This document shows positions 53,853 to 63,886 of a stretch of 64,000 bases of DNA, piece after piece (position 1 is the stretch's first letter; every line of letters starts with the position of its first letter). A program made the position numbers and the translations under genes. Under the pieces are notes generated by a model. The model had not been told where the DNA came from, made no database searches, and saw only the letters and a list, made by a program, of their open reading frames with translations. The stretch comes from Pseudoxanthomonas mexicana (GTDB taxonomy: Bacteria; Pseudomonadota; Gammaproteobacteria; Xanthomonadales; Xanthomonadaceae): contig NZ_LSIF01000095.1 in the NCBI RefSeq assembly GCF_001556105.1, positions 1 through 64,000 on the forward strand, written 5' to 3'.

Positions 53853-54140
53853 TCAATCGGCATCGGAGGCCGGCTCGCCGCTGACGCGGATGCCCGCCGG
53901 GGTGTCGCGGTCGATGCGTTCGTAGTGGCGCCCGCTCGGCGGCTTCTCGGTGATCTGCAATACGCCGGCGTCGTCGCGCCAGCGGTAAAGCGAAGGGCGT
54001 GCGTCGCGCGCCTGTGCGGCGGCGGCCTGCCCGGCGCGTGCCTGCCTCTCTGTCGTGGTCTCAGGGGATTCGCGTGCCAGCCACCAGGCGACGCCGACGC
54101 CCAGCCCGACGCCTGCCACGATGGCCAGCCATGCACGCAT
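53853..54140 (-). CDS. DUF4124 domain protein
   Basis: The 95-residue product has an N-terminal membrane helix/signal ([17 protein letters not shown]) and a short DUF4124 motif (SLYRWRDDAGVLQITEKPPSGRHYERI). A second DUF4124 gene follows 10 bases upstream on the same strand, so they look like a pair. Periplasmic role unknown. Confidence 0.8.
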   Translation of the reverse strand: MRAWLAIVAGVGLGVGVAWWLARESPETTTERQARAGQAAAAQARDARPSLYRWRDDAGVLQITEKPPSGRHYERIDRDTPAGIRVSGEPASDAD

Positions 54141-54149
54141 GTGGCCGGA

Positions 54150-54539
54150 TCAGGCTGGCGTGCAGTAGGCCTTGACCGCGGCCTCGGCCAGATTGCGCTG
54201 GTTTTCGCGGCCGGTGTCGTCCAGCACCGTATCCGGCTTGCCGTCGCCGTCGGTGTCCTGCTGGATCGGGCCCTTGTTGGTGGCCAGGATCTGCAGGTTC
54301 GCGCGCGCGCTTGAGCACTGCGCGTTCTCGACTGCCTTGCCGGCGGGCTGCGCCGTTTCCACGGCTGCCGCGCCGTACTGGTTGATGCGCCGGTTCTGCG
54401 TGGTCTGGTTGGGCGGAGGGCTGTCGGAATAGTGGGTGACGCCGTTCTTGTCCTTCCACTGGTAGACCTGCTGGGCCTGCACGGTGGAGGCGGTCGCCAG
54501 GCAGAGCGCCAGCACGGACAGGCAGGGCAGGAGGCGCAT
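54150..54539 (-). CDS. DUF4124 domain periplasmic protein
   Basis: The 129-residue product has a signal peptide MRLLPCLSVLALCLATASTVQA and the DUF4124 motif QQVYQWKDKNGVTHYSDSPPPN. The C-terminal part contains GPIQQDTDGDGKPDTVL, an acidic loop, and a final YCTPA Cys that may pair with QCSSAR. Function unknown. Confidence 0.85.
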   Translation of the reverse strand: MRLLPCLSVLALCLATASTVQAQQVYQWKDKNGVTHYSDSPPPNQTTQNRRINQYGAAAVETAQPAGKAVENAQCSSARANLQILATNKGPIQQDTDGDGKPDTVLDDTGRENQRNLAEAAVKAYCTPA

Positions 54540-54630
54540 GGGAAGCTCCGGATCGCGGGGAGCCTGATTGCAGCACCCCCGGGGCGCGCAGGCAAGCCGG
54601 GCAGGGGAGCGCTGGGCTAAACTGCGACCC

Positions 54631-55410
54631 ATGAACGAAATCAAGCCGCCCCCCCGCTCGCGAGGGATCTACCTGCTCCCCAACCTGTTCACCACCGCCG
54701 GCCTGTTCGCAGGGTTCTTCGCGATCATCGCCGCCGCCAACGGCCAGTTCGTCAATGCCGCCATCGCCGTGTTCGTGGCGGGCCTGATGGATGGCATCGA
54801 TGGCCGCGTGGCGCGGCTGACCGGCACCAGCAGCGAATTCGGCGTGCAGTACGACTCGCTGGCCGACCTGGTCAGCTTCGGCCTGGCGCCCTCGCTGGTG
54901 ATGTACCACTGGTCGCTGTCGGCGCTGAAGTTCGATGGCACCGTGATGGGCCGGGTCGGCTGGGTGGTGGCGTTCCTGTACGCCGCGTGCGCTGCGCTTC
55001 GCCTGGCCCGCTTCAATACCCAGGTCGGCACGGTCGACAAGCGCTGGTTCGTCGGCCTCGCCAGCCCGGCGGCGGCCGGCCTGATGATGTCCTTCGTGTG
55101 GGCGTTCGCGGATGGCGAACTGGGCTGGACCGGCGAGGAGCTGCGCTACGTGGCGCTGGCGGTCACGCTGGTGGCGGCCCTGCTGATGGTCAGCCGCATC
55201 CGCTTCTGGAGCTTCAAGGGCACGGGCGAGGGCGGTGCGAAGGCGGACCGCATTCCGTTCGTGGTGCTGGCGCTGGTGCCGCTGGTGCTGGCGATCCTCT
55301 TCATCGACCTGCCGCGCACGTTGTTTGCCGTCGGCGTGGTGTACGCGCTGTCGGGTCCGGGCTACTGGCTGTGGCAGCGCCTGCGCCGGCAGAAGGACGC
55401 CGCGGCGTGA
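54631..55410 (+). CDS. pssA: CDP-diacylglycerol-serine O-phosphatidyltransferase
   Basis: The 259-residue membrane enzyme has the CDP-alcohol transferase motif DGIDGRVARLTG followed by EFGVQYDSLADLVSFG. The opening PRSRGIYLLPNLFTTAGLFAGF is the PssA type II start. It makes phosphatidylserine, the precursor of phosphatidylethanolamine. Confidence 0.93.
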   Translation: MNEIKPPPRSRGIYLLPNLFTTAGLFAGFFAIIAAANGQFVNAAIAVFVAGLMDGIDGRVARLTGTSSEFGVQYDSLADLVSFGLAPSLVMYHWSLSALKFDGTVMGRVGWVVAFLYAACAALRLARFNTQVGTVDKRWFVGLASPAAAGLMMSFVWAFADGELGWTGEELRYVALAVTLVAALLMVSRIRFWSFKGTGEGGAKADRIPFVVLALVPLVLAILFIDLPRTLFAVGVVYALSGPGYWLWQRLRRQKDAAA

Positions 55411-55844
55411 TGCTGGCGGCGGACCGCCTGTGGTCGGCCGAGCAGCAGGGCTGGCTGCGCGCGCTCGGCCATGCCGTCTACCTGCCGGCCGACTGGCCGA
55501 CCGAGGCTGGTGCGCCGGCGATGGTGGACGCGCCCGTTGCGCGCGCCGAGGTCGCTGAGCCCGCTCCTGTTGCCGCTGCGCCACGCGCACGTCCGTCCGC
55601 ACGCGAAGTCATCGATCATCCTTCCCCCGTGCGTCAGGCGCCCGCGCCGCGGACGGGTGGGGCAAAGCTGCCGGACCGCCTGCACTTCGCGCTGATCCGT
55701 GCCTCCGGTTGCAATCCGAACGCGCCCGGCGCGGCGGAGCTGTTCGCGCAATGGCCTTCGTCGGGCGAGCTGCGCGGCAACCCGGCCGCCAAGCGCGCGC
55801 TGTGGCCGGCTTTGCGCAGATTGCGTCGCGGTACCGCGACATGA
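55410..55844 (+). CDS. Putative DNA polymerase III psi subunit
   Basis: The 144-residue protein opens with AEQQGWLRALGHAVYLPADWP and ends ELRGNPAAKRALWPALRRL, with an Ala/Pro/Arg-rich middle. The ends recall E. coli HolD, whose start has LQQLGITQWSLRRP and whose end has LRANPTARAALWQ. As in E. coli, the gene is directly upstream of rimI and overlaps it as ATGA; its own start overlaps the pssA stop. Psi binds chi (HolC), encoded here at 59.6 kb, in the clamp-loader complex. The assignment rests on short motifs plus synteny. Confidence 0.6.
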   Translation: MLAADRLWSAEQQGWLRALGHAVYLPADWPTEAGAPAMVDAPVARAEVAEPAPVAAAPRARPSAREVIDHPSPVRQAPAPRTGGAKLPDRLHFALIRASGCNPNAPGAAELFAQWPSSGELRGNPAAKRALWPALRRLRRGTAT

Positions 55845-56350
55845 GCGCGCTGGGCGTAGAGGCTTCATCGCTTCCCACGTCCAGCCTGCGGCCGATGCGC
55901 GAGAGTGATCTCGACGCGGTGATGGCCATCGAGCAGCGTGCCTATCCGTTCCCGTGGACGCGCGGCATCTTCAAGGATTGCCTGAAGGCCGGTTACCCGT
56001 CGTGGGTGATGACCGAGCACGGGCTGGTGATCGGCTATGGGTTGTTGAGCATCGCCGCCGACGAGGCACACGTGCTGAACATCTGCGTGGCGCCCGAGCG
56101 GCAGGGCCGTGGCCTGGGCCGCTATCTGCTGCGCGCACTGGTCAAGATCGCGCGCGACCTGCGCGTGCAGCGGGTGTTCCTTGAAGTGCGCCCGTCCAAC
56201 CCGGGCGCGATCGTGCTGTACCACAGCGAAGGCTTCAACGAGATCGGCCGCCGCCCGCGCTACTACCCGGCGCGCGACGGCCGCGAGGATGCGCTGGTGA
56301 TGGCGATCGAACTGGTCGCCGACGACATCACCACGATGCCGCCGCTGTAG
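55841..56350 (+). CDS. rimI: Ribosomal protein S18 alanine N-acetyltransferase
   Basis: The 169-residue GNAT enzyme has LRPMRESDLDAVMAIEQRAYPFPWTRGIFKDCL and the acetyl-CoA loop NICVAPERQGRGLGRYLL, then EVRPSNPGAIVLYHSEGFNEIGRRPRYYPA, a RimI pattern. It acetylates the N-terminal alanine of S18. Confidence 0.93.
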   Translation: MSALGVEASSLPTSSLRPMRESDLDAVMAIEQRAYPFPWTRGIFKDCLKAGYPSWVMTEHGLVIGYGLLSIAADEAHVLNICVAPERQGRGLGRYLLRALVKIARDLRVQRVFLEVRPSNPGAIVLYHSEGFNEIGRRPRYYPARDGREDALVMAIELVADDITTMPPL

Positions 56351-56368
56351 GGCGGGCCCTGGCCCGCC
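56351..56368 (+). terminator. Hairpin after rimI
   Basis: GGCGGGCC (56351-56358) and GGCCCGCC (56361-56368) form a stem directly at the rimI stop. No T-run follows. Confidence 0.5.
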
Positions 56369-56397
56369 ATCGCGCGCACGACGGCACACATCGCAAC

Positions 56398-56449
56398 CGT
56401 CATCCCGGCTTGGCCAGCCATTCGGCTGTTGAAAGCCGCCGGGATGACG
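56398..56449. repeat. Inverted repeat between rimI and valS
   Basis: CGTCATCCCGGC (56398-56409) pairs exactly with GCCGGGATGACG (56438-56449) over a 28-base loop. The arm resembles CGTCATCCCGGG at 7609-7620, so it may be a dispersed element rather than a plain terminator. Confidence 0.6.
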
Positions 56450-56457
56450 TAGTGGCG

Positions 56458-59400
56458 TCAGAGCTTCGCGCGCTGCCCGTGCAGGGCAGCGAGCTGGTTG
56501 CTCCAGTCGACCAGACGCTGGCGCTCCTGTTCGACCACCGCCGGCGGCACCTTGTCGGTGAACTTGGCCAGCTTGGCTTCGCTCTTGTCCTTCTCGCCGG
56601 CGACGCGGGCGATTTCCTTGTCCAGGCGCGCGCGTTCGGCATCCAGGTCGACCAGGCCTTCCAGCGGCACCAGCAGCTTCAGCTCGCCGACCACGGCGGC
56701 CGCGGAGGCGGGCGCATCGGCGCCGGCGTCCAGCCAGGTGATGTCGTCCAGCTTCAGCAGGAACGACAGCGACGAGGCGAAGCGCGTGATGCGCGCGCGG
56801 TCGTTGTCGTGGCCGTCCTGCAGCAGCAAGCGGACGGTCTTGCCGGGCGAGACGTTGAGCTCGCTGCGCACGCGGCGCAACGTGGACACCATCGTCTTCA
56901 GCCACTCCACGTCGGCGTCGGCCTGCGTGTAGTCCTGGCCGGCGAAGTCGCTGGCGACCGGGTAGGGCCGCAGCGACACGGTACAGCCGTCCACGCCCAG
57001 CTTCGGCGCGACCTGCTGCCACAGTTCTTCGGTGACGAACGGGGTCAGCGGGTGCAGCAGGCGCAGCAGCGATTCGAGCACGTACAGCAGCGTGTGGCGG
57101 GTGCTGTCGGCCGCGTCTCTGTCGCCGCCATTGAGCGCGGGCTTGGCGAGTTCGACGAACCAGTCGCAGAACTCGTTCCAGGCGAACTCGTACAGCGCCT
57201 GCGACAGCAGGTCGAAGCGGTAGGCGGCGAACTGCGTGCCGGCCTCGGCGGTGACCTTGGCCAGGCGCGACAGGATCCAGCGCTCGGCGTCGGTCTTCGG
57301 CTGCGGCGCGCCGCTGGCGGTGAAGCCGTCGGTGTTCATCAGCACGAAGCGGGTGGCGTTCCACAGCTTGTTGCAGAAATTCTTGTAGCCCTCGGCGCGG
57401 CCCATGTCGAACTTGATGTCGCGGCCGTGCGTCGCCAGCGCGGCGATGGTGAAGCGCAGCGCGTCGGCGCCGTGCGGCACGATGCCGTCCGGGAATTCCT
57501 TGCGTGTGGCTTTCTCGATCTTCTCGGCCATCTTCGGCTGCATCAGGCCGCCGGTGCGCTTGGCCACCAGGTCTTCCAGCGAGATGCCATCGATGATGTC
57601 GAGCGGGTCCAGCACGTTGCCCTTCGACTTGGACATCTTCTGGCCGTCCTTGTCGCGGATCAGGCCGGTCATGTAGACGTCGCGGAACGGCACCTGGCCG
57701 ACGAAGCTGTCGGTGGCCATGACCATGCGCGCCACCCAGAAGAAGATGATGTCGAAGCCGGTGACCAGCACCGACGACGGCAGGTAGCGGTCGAAGCCAC
57801 GCGCGGCCATCGCCTGCGTGTCCGGCCAGCCCATCGTGCTGAACGGCCACAGCTGCGAGGAGAACCAGGTTTCCAGCACGTCATGATCTTGCTTCAGCGC
57901 ATACATGCCAGCCCTCGAATCTAAGCCCGATATGTGCTCGGCCAAATCTATGTCACTAGCGGACGATCCAAGAGCTGCCTCTTCCAGGATGCTAGCGAGC
58001 TGAGGCTCAAGATTGACGCGAAGCCTTGCAATTTGCTGCGCGTAGGCCTCGTCGCGCGTGCGCGCTACAAAAATTGAACTCCACTGGTCATACCACGCCG
58101 GGATGCGATGCCCCCACCAAAGTTGACGGCTGATGCACCAGTCTTGGATGTTTTCCATCCAATGACGGTAGGTATTTATCCAGTTGGGAGGAACGAACTT
58201 CACATCGCCCGACTCAACGAGATCGAGGCCGCGCTTCGCAAGTTCTTCCATCTTGACGAACCATTGATCCGTCAAATAAGGCTCGATTATCTGCCCCGTG
58301 CGATCGCCACGAGGCGCTTGAAGCTTGTGCGGCTTCGTTTCGATTAACCTCTCTTGATCCTCAAGGTCAGCGATCATTCTTGCCCTAGCAGAGAACCTGT
58401 CGAGTCCCCTGAGACTCTCGGGAATCAAGTCTGCGGTCGATACGCTTCCAATGCCATCACCAGCTCCAAGCTGAGAGCCGTCAGTTGGAACAAAAATAGC
58501 ATCCTGCATATAGCTATCTTTGAGTGCCGCTGACTGCGTGAAAAGATTAATCAAACCGCCGAATGGCTGGCCGGCGAGCTCGTCTTTGTGGCGAACCCAA
58601 ACTTGGTAATCGTTGAAGTCGTGCGCTGGCGTCACTTTGACAACACCGGTCCCGAACGCGCGGTCGACGTAGTCATCAGCAATGATGGGAATTTCGCGCC
58701 CGACAAGCGGCACTTTCGCCGTCTTGCCAATCAGGCCGGCGTAACGGCCATCTTCTGGGTGCACCATCAAGGCGGCATCACCCAGCATCGTTTCCGGACG
58801 CGTAGTGGCGACTACCAAGTAGTCGCGGGTCTCGCGCAGCGTTTCATTACCGTCGAGGTCGTGCTCGACATGCTCGTAACTCGCGCCGTCCTCTAGGGAA
58901 TAAGCGATCGACCACAGGAAGCCGTCTTCCTCGACGTTCTCCACTTCCAGGTCGGAGATCGCCGTCTTCAGCACCGGGTCCCAGTTGACCAAGCGCTGGC
59001 CGCGGTAGATCAGGCCCTGCTCGTGCCAGCGCACGAAGGCCTCGATGACCGCCTTCGACGCGTCCTCGTCCATGGTGAACGTACTGCGCGACCAGTCGCC
59101 GGACGCACCCATGCGGCGCATCTGCCGCTCGATGATGTCGCCGGATTCCGCCTTCCACTCCCAGACCTTGGCGATGAAGCCGTCGCGGCCCAACGAATCG
59201 CGGGTCTCGCCCTTGCCTTCCAGCGCCAGGTTGCGGCTCACCACCATCTCGGTCGCGATGCCGGCGTGGTCGGTGCCCATCTGCCACAGCGTGTCGTAGC
59301 CGCGCATGCGGTGGTAGCGCACCAGCGCATCCATCAGCGTGTGCTGGAACGCATGGCCCATGTGCAGCGTGCCGGTGACGTTCGGCGGCGGCAGCAGCAC

Positions 59401-59511
59401 GGTGTACGGTTCGCCCGTACCGCTGGGCGTGAAGTAGCCGGCGGCTTCCCACTGCGCGTACAGGCGGGATTCGAAGGATTTCGGGTCGTAGCTGGAGGCG
59501 AGGTCGGTCAT
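56458..59511 (-). CDS. valS: Valyl-tRNA synthetase
   Basis: The 1017-residue class I synthetase has the HIGH motif ([15 protein letters not shown]), CP1 editing domain, the KMSKSKGN motif, anticodon-binding domain and a C-terminal coiled coil ([22 protein letters not shown]). [16 protein letters not shown] is the start; the longer frame is unsupported. Residues about 203-542 are encoded by an AT-richer tract (57.9-58.9 kb) and contain extra segments relative to what I expect for the family (around [17 protein letters not shown] and [19 protein letters not shown]). The gene follows pepA-holC, as in E. coli. Confidence 0.96.
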   Translation of the reverse strand: MTDLASSYDPKSFESRLYAQWEAAGYFTPSGTGEPYTVLLPPPNVTGTLHMGHAFQHTLMDALVRYHRMRGYDTLWQMGTDHAGIATEMVVSRNLALEGKGETRDSLGRDGFIAKVWEWKAESGDIIERQMRRMGASGDWSRSTFTMDEDASKAVIEAFVRWHEQGLIYRGQRLVNWDPVLKTAISDLEVENVEEDGFLWSIAYSLEDGASYEHVEHDLDGNETLRETRDYLVVATTRPETMLGDAALMVHPEDGRYAGLIGKTAKVPLVGREIPIIADDYVDRAFGTGVVKVTPAHDFNDYQVWVRHKDELAGQPFGGLINLFTQSAALKDSYMQDAIFVPTDGSQLGAGDGIGSVSTADLIPESLRGLDRFSARARMIADLEDQERLIETKPHKLQAPRGDRTGQIIEPYLTDQWFVKMEELAKRGLDLVESGDVKFVPPNWINTYRHWMENIQDWCISRQLWWGHRIPAWYDQWSSIFVARTRDEAYAQQIARLRVNLEPQLASILEEAALGSSASDIDLAEHISGLDSRAGMYALKQDHDVLETWFSSQLWPFSTMGWPDTQAMAARGFDRYLPSSVLVTGFDIIFFWVARMVMATDSFVGQVPFRDVYMTGLIRDKDGQKMSKSKGNVLDPLDIIDGISLEDLVAKRTGGLMQPKMAEKIEKATRKEFPDGIVPHGADALRFTIAALATHGRDIKFDMGRAEGYKNFCNKLWNATRFVLMNTDGFTASGAPQPKTDAERWILSRLAKVTAEAGTQFAAYRFDLLSQALYEFAWNEFCDWFVELAKPALNGGDRDAADSTRHTLLYVLESLLRLLHPLTPFVTEELWQQVAPKLGVDGCTVSLRPYPVASDFAGQDYTQADADVEWLKTMVSTLRRVRSELNVSPGKTVRLLLQDGHDNDRARITRFASSLSFLLKLDDITWLDAGADAPASAAAVVGELKLLVPLEGLVDLDAERARLDKEIARVAGEKDKSEAKLAKFTDKVPPAVVEQERQRLVDWSNQLAALHGQRAKL

Positions 59512-59530
59512 GGGGTCTGTGTTGGAGATG

Positions 59531-59632
59531 AGCTCCCTCCCCGCACGCGGGGAAGGGTTGGGGAGGGGGAGTGCGCGGTGCCGCCCCATCCGCCCTTCGG
59601 GCACCTTCCCCCGCAAGCGGAGGAAGGGAGCT
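59531..59632. repeat. Complex inverted-repeat spacer between holC and valS
   Basis: The 124-base gap carries AGCTCCCT (59531-59538) facing AGGGAGCT (59625-59632), and inside it CCCCGC-AC-GCGGGG (59539-59552). Such C/G-rich inverted units are common as dispersed repeats in this group; no coding sequence is seen. Confidence 0.55.
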
Positions 59633-59635
59633 TGG

Positions 59636-60058
59636 TTACATGTCGTGCTTGTTCACGTCGAAGCCGCGCGCCTTGTACTGCTTCCAGCGCTCGCGCAGCG
59701 GTTCGCGCGCGGACGGGTCGGCGGGCACCACTTCCAGCACGCGTTCGCAGGCGCCGCTGAAGGCGTCGTCGCGCAGGTTGATCACCAGCGCACGCGCCGG
59801 CACGTCGATATCGGGCGTGGCGATCAGCACGGGCGTCAGCTCGTCCTCTTCATCACCGGCGATCTGGTGCGGAATGTAGGCGTCCGGATCGAACTCCCAC
59901 AGCAGTTCGTCCAGCTCTTCAGCCTGCGCGGCGTCGCGCGCCAGCACCAGCGTCCACTGGTTGCCGTCGTAGGCCTTGCGGGCCAGCTCGCAGACCAGCT
60001 TGAGCGGCTCTTCGAGGAAGCGCGGCTTGGCGATCAGGTAGAAATCGGCGCGGGCCAT
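59636..60058 (-). CDS. holC: DNA polymerase III chi subunit
   Basis: The 140-residue protein has the HolC pattern [44 protein letters not shown] and [20 protein letters not shown]. It links the clamp loader to SSB. The order pepA-holC-valS is conserved in gammaproteobacteria. Confidence 0.95.
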   Translation of the reverse strand: MARADFYLIAKPRFLEEPLKLVCELARKAYDGNQWTLVLARDAAQAEELDELLWEFDPDAYIPHQIAGDEEDELTPVLIATPDIDVPARALVINLRDDAFSGACERVLEVVPADPSAREPLRERWKQYKARGFDVNKHDM

Positions 60059-60080
60059 GGCGTCGGGTGCGCGTCGCCGG

Positions 60081-61571
60081 TCAGGCGACGCGGTCCAGCA
60101 GCCACTGGCTCAGCAGGCCGACCGGGCGACCGGTGGCCATGCCGCGCTTGCCTTCGTCGTTGGCGACGCCGGCGATGTCCAGGTGCGCCCAGCGCTGGCC
60201 TTCGGTGAAGCGCGCCAGGAAGCAGCCGGCGGTGATCGCGCCGGCCCAGCGGCCGCCGATGTTGTAGACGTCGGCGAAGCTGGATTCCAGCTGGGTCTGG
60301 TATTCGTCCCACAACGGCAGGCGCCATGCGCGGTCGAACACCGCCTCGCCCGCGCCCAGCAGTTCGTTGCTGAGGTCATCATGCTTGCTCATCAGGCCGC
60401 TGGCGTAGCGGCCGAGCGCCACGATGCAGGCGCCGGTCAACGTGGCGACGTCGACCAGCGCGGCCGGCTTGAAGCGCTCGGCATAGGTCAGCGCGTCGCA
60501 CAGGATCAGGCGGCCCTCGGCGTCGGTGTTGCCGACTTCGATGGTCTTGCCGGACATGCTGGTGATGACGTCGGACGGGCGATAGGCATTGCCGTCGATG
60601 GCGTTCTCCACCGCCGGCACGATTACCACCAGGTTCAGCGGCAGCTTCATCTTCACGGCGGCCACGAAGGTGCCGATGACGCTGCCGGCCCCGAGCATGT
60701 CGTACTTCATTTCCTCGATGCCACCCTGCGTCTTCAGGTTGACGCCGCCGGTGTCGAAGGTGATGCCCTTGCCGACCAGCACGTAGGGCTTGGCGTCGGC
60801 GTCGCTGGCGCCGGCTTCTTCAAGGCCATTCCACTTCAGCACGATCAGGCGCGGGCGGTTGGCCGAGCCGCGGGCGACGGCCAGCAGCGAGCCCATGCCG
60901 AGCGCTTCCATCTGCGTCTCTTCGAGGATCTCGGCTTCGGCCCCGTTCTCCGAAGCGAACGCCTGCGCCTGCTCGGCCAGGTAGGCCGGGGTGCAGATGT
61001 TCGGCGGCAGGTTGCCCAGCTCGCGGGTGACCTGCACGCCGGCGGCGATGGCGATGCCCTGCGCCAGCGCCTGCTCGTCATCGCCGCTGACGGCGAAAGA
61101 GGTCAGGCCGGGATCGTCGTTCTTCTTCTTGCCCAGCGTGGCCATGTAGCGGTAACAGGCGTGGTCGGCGGCGATCACGGCCTGGCGGATCTTCCACGCC
61201 GCGTCGCGGTCCTTGACCGTCACTTCGGACAGGGTGAACAGCGTGCTGCGGACCGGGCCCAGCTTGAGCGCGCGCGCGGCGTCGCCCACGGCCTTGAGGT
61301 ACTGGGCCACGCCGAACTTGGCGGTCTCGCCCAGGCCGACGACCAGCACGCGTGGCGCGATGACGCCGGGCAGGTCGTGGAGCAGGGTGGTCTTGCCGGT
61401 CTTGCCGCCGATGTCGCCCCGCTGCAGCAGCGCCGACAGCTTGCCACCGCTGGCCGCGTCCACCGCCTGGCCGGCCGCGGTCAGGCTCTTGTCGGCGTAC
61501 GCGCCTACCACGACGCAGTCGACGCCGGCCTGGGCGGGGGCTTCATGGTTCAGGGTGAATTCCAGCGTCAT
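60081..61571 (-). CDS. pepA: Leucyl aminopeptidase
   Basis: The 496-residue M17 peptidase contains [18 protein letters not shown] (metal ligands) and the signature [14 protein letters not shown], with VLVGKG before. It removes N-terminal residues from peptides and in E. coli also acts as a DNA-binding protein for recombination and pyrimidine regulation. It is divergent from lptF across a 129-base promoter region. Confidence 0.97.
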   Translation of the reverse strand: MTLEFTLNHEAPAQAGVDCVVVGAYADKSLTAAGQAVDAASGGKLSALLQRGDIGGKTGKTTLLHDLPGVIAPRVLVVGLGETAKFGVAQYLKAVGDAARALKLGPVRSTLFTLSEVTVKDRDAAWKIRQAVIAADHACYRYMATLGKKKNDDPGLTSFAVSGDDEQALAQGIAIAAGVQVTRELGNLPPNICTPAYLAEQAQAFASENGAEAEILEETQMEALGMGSLLAVARGSANRPRLIVLKWNGLEEAGASDADAKPYVLVGKGITFDTGGVNLKTQGGIEEMKYDMLGAGSVIGTFVAAVKMKLPLNLVVIVPAVENAIDGNAYRPSDVITSMSGKTIEVGNTDAEGRLILCDALTYAERFKPAALVDVATLTGACIVALGRYASGLMSKHDDLSNELLGAGEAVFDRAWRLPLWDEYQTQLESSFADVYNIGGRWAGAITAGCFLARFTEGQRWAHLDIAGVANDEGKRGMATGRPVGLLSQWLLDRVA

Positions 61572-61700
61572 TGATCAGATTCCCGGTTCAGTTACGTACA
61601 ATCGCGGGCCGGATGAAGGTGGCGGACGCCATCCCGGACCGCAGAGACCGCCGCCGCAGGCGCGGCGCACAAGCCCGAGATTGTAAATCAAGCCCCCCTG

Positions 61701-62780
61701 ATGCCGAAGCTGGACCGCTATCTCTTCCGGGAATTCACCCAGAGCTTCCTGGCCACCCTGATCATCCTGCTGATGGTCAGCGTGGGCGGTGTGATGGCGG
61801 ACCTGCTGGGCGGTGTGGCCAACGGCAGGGTGCCGGCACGCCTGCTGCTGTCCCAGCTGGGCCTGCAGTTCATCAGCTACATGCCTTACATCATCCCGCT
61901 GGCGCTGATGCTGGGGCTGCTGCTGGCGTTTTCCCGTCTGTACCGGGATTCGGAAATGTCGGTCCTGACCGCGGCTGGCATCGGCCCACGCCGCCTGCTG
62001 CGGCCATTGATGATGTTGGTGGTGCCGGTGGTGATCGCGGTCGGCCTGTGTTCGCTGTGGCTGGGTCCGTGGGCGCTGCGTACCGCGCAGACCATGCTGG
62101 AACATGCCAATCGCAGCCTGGTGGTGTCCGGGCTGGATGCGGGCAAGTTCACCGTGCTGTCCAGCGGCGCGGTGGTCTATGTCGGCACGCTGTCGCCCGA
62201 TGGCACCAGGCTCGGCAAGGTGTTCATGCATCGTGCGAACGAGGGCCGGATCGACGTGGTGACGGCGAAGTCCGGGCAGATGTTCTTCGAGGGCGAGCGC
62301 AACCGCTACCTGCGCCTGGACGATGGCTTCCGGGTCGAAGGCCCTGATGGTGCAGGCCTCGATTACCGGTTGATCCGCTACAAGGCCAACGAGGTCGCGC
62401 TGCCGGACCGCGCCGATACCATGGACAGGGACGACCCCGAACTGCTGACGACCCCGCAGCTGCTGTCCGACCCGCGTCCGGACGCGAATGCCCAGCTCCA
62501 TGCGCGGCTGACGCCGCCGTTGCTGGCGCTCGCGTTCGCACTGCTGACCCTGCCGCTGTCGCGCAGTTCGCCGCGGCAGGCGCGCTATGGGCGGGTGATG
62601 CTGGGCTTCCTGGCCTACCTGGTCGGCATCAGCCTGATGTTCAACGGCACCCAGTTGCTGGCCGACGGCAAGCTGCCCGGCATGGCGGGGCTGTGGTGGC
62701 TGACCCTGCCGCTGCTGGCCGCAGGCCTGTGGTTCTACCTGCGTGACGGCCAGCTGTCGCGGCCGGGGAGGCGCGCATGA
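61701..62780 (+). CDS. lptF: LPS export permease LptF
   Basis: The 359-residue YjgP/YjgQ-family protein starts MPKLDRYLFREFTQSFLATLIILLMVSVGGVM, has six membrane helices and a periplasmic beta-jellyroll domain between helices 3 and 4. With LptG and LptB it extracts LPS from the inner membrane. It overlaps lptG by 4 bases. Confidence 0.95.
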   Translation: MPKLDRYLFREFTQSFLATLIILLMVSVGGVMADLLGGVANGRVPARLLLSQLGLQFISYMPYIIPLALMLGLLLAFSRLYRDSEMSVLTAAGIGPRRLLRPLMMLVVPVVIAVGLCSLWLGPWALRTAQTMLEHANRSLVVSGLDAGKFTVLSSGAVVYVGTLSPDGTRLGKVFMHRANEGRIDVVTAKSGQMFFEGERNRYLRLDDGFRVEGPDGAGLDYRLIRYKANEVALPDRADTMDRDDPELLTTPQLLSDPRPDANAQLHARLTPPLLALAFALLTLPLSRSSPRQARYGRVMLGFLAYLVGISLMFNGTQLLADGKLPGMAGLWWLTLPLLAAGLWFYLRDGQLSRPGRRA

Positions 62781-63880
62781 GGCTGTTGCCCCGCCTGCAC
62801 GACACCTATGTGGGACGGGTCGTCCTGGTCACGGTGCTGCTGACCTGGGCGGTGCTGGTCGGGCTGGACGTGGTGATGGCGCTGTCCGGCCAGATCGGAG
62901 ACGTGGGGATCGGCAACTACACCTTCGGCCATGCGGTCGCCTGGGTGCTGTACACCGTGCCGCGCCGTGCCTACACGATGTTCCCCACCGCCGCCGTGAT
63001 CGGCTCGCTGATGGGTCTGGGCCAACTGGCGGCCAGTTCCGAACTGACCGCGCTGCGCGCGCTTGGTCTGTCGAGGTCGCGTCTGAGTGTCTCGGTGGCT
63101 GCCGCGCTGGCGATCCTGACTGTGCTGATGGTGTTCAGCGGCGAGACGTTGGGCCCCTGGGGCCAGCGGCAGGCCGACGTGCTGAAAATGGCCGCGCGCA
63201 CCGGCAACGTGGCGCTCGACCGCTACTCCGGCCTGTGGGCGCGGGAGGGCAACACGTTCCTGTACGCGCAGAGCGGCGAGGAGAAGGACCAGGGCGGCGG
63301 CAAGGTGTCGCTGCAACTGCGTGACGTGCGCCTGTACGAGCTGGCCGACGATGGCCGGCTGGCGTCCATCGCGCACGCCGCCACCGCCGAACACCAGGGC
63401 GGCTACTGGCTGCTGAAGAACGTGCGCCGCACTACCTTCAAGGAACGCTCGGCCGTGCAGACGACCGTGCTGGGCGAGCGCTGGGAATCCGAGCTCGATG
63501 CGTCTGTGCTGTCGTCAAGCCTGGTGGGCGCGCGCAACATGCCCAGCCACGAATTGAGCCAGAACATCGACTACCGCAAGCGCAACGGCCTGGATGCGCG
63601 CGACTACGAGGACCAGTACTGGGCGCGCTGGTTCTATCCGATCAATGTGCTGGCGTTGTGCCTGGCCGCGATTCCGTTCGCCTTCGGCAGCCTGCGCAGC
63701 GGCGGCATGGGCAAGCGGTTGTTTCTCGGCATCGTGTTCGCGGTGGGCTTCTGGGTGCTGCAGACGATGTTCGTGCGGCTGGCCGGCGCGTTCCGGCTGG
63801 ACTACCGCATCGCGTATGCGGTTCCACCCTTCGTCCTGCTGGGCATTTCCTGGCTGATGTTCCGGCGCAGGAGCCGCTGA
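62777..63880 (+). CDS. lptG: LPS export permease LptG
   Basis: The 367-residue partner of LptF has the same six-helix plus beta-jellyroll build (RLHDTYVGRVVLVTVLLTWAVLVGLD; RWFYPINVLALCLAAIPFAFGSLRSG). Its substrate would include the O-antigen made by the 20-39 kb locus once ligated to lipid A-core. Confidence 0.95.
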   Translation: MRLLPRLHDTYVGRVVLVTVLLTWAVLVGLDVVMALSGQIGDVGIGNYTFGHAVAWVLYTVPRRAYTMFPTAAVIGSLMGLGQLAASSELTALRALGLSRSRLSVSVAAALAILTVLMVFSGETLGPWGQRQADVLKMAARTGNVALDRYSGLWAREGNTFLYAQSGEEKDQGGGKVSLQLRDVRLYELADDGRLASIAHAATAEHQGGYWLLKNVRRTTFKERSAVQTTVLGERWESELDASVLSSSLVGARNMPSHELSQNIDYRKRNGLDARDYEDQYWARWFYPINVLALCLAAIPFAFGSLRSGGMGKRLFLGIVFAVGFWVLQTMFVRLAGAFRLDYRIAYAVPPFVLLGISWLMFRRRSR

Positions 63881-63886
63881 TGCCGG

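Noticed and set aside
58108..58347. A short forward gene inside valS
   Set aside because: It overlaps the conserved valS frame and arises from the AT-richer tract; no ribosome site or family resemblance.
60057..61574. A 505-codon forward frame over pepA
   Set aside because: Antisense of an unmistakable leucyl aminopeptidase gene; composition is low-complexity.
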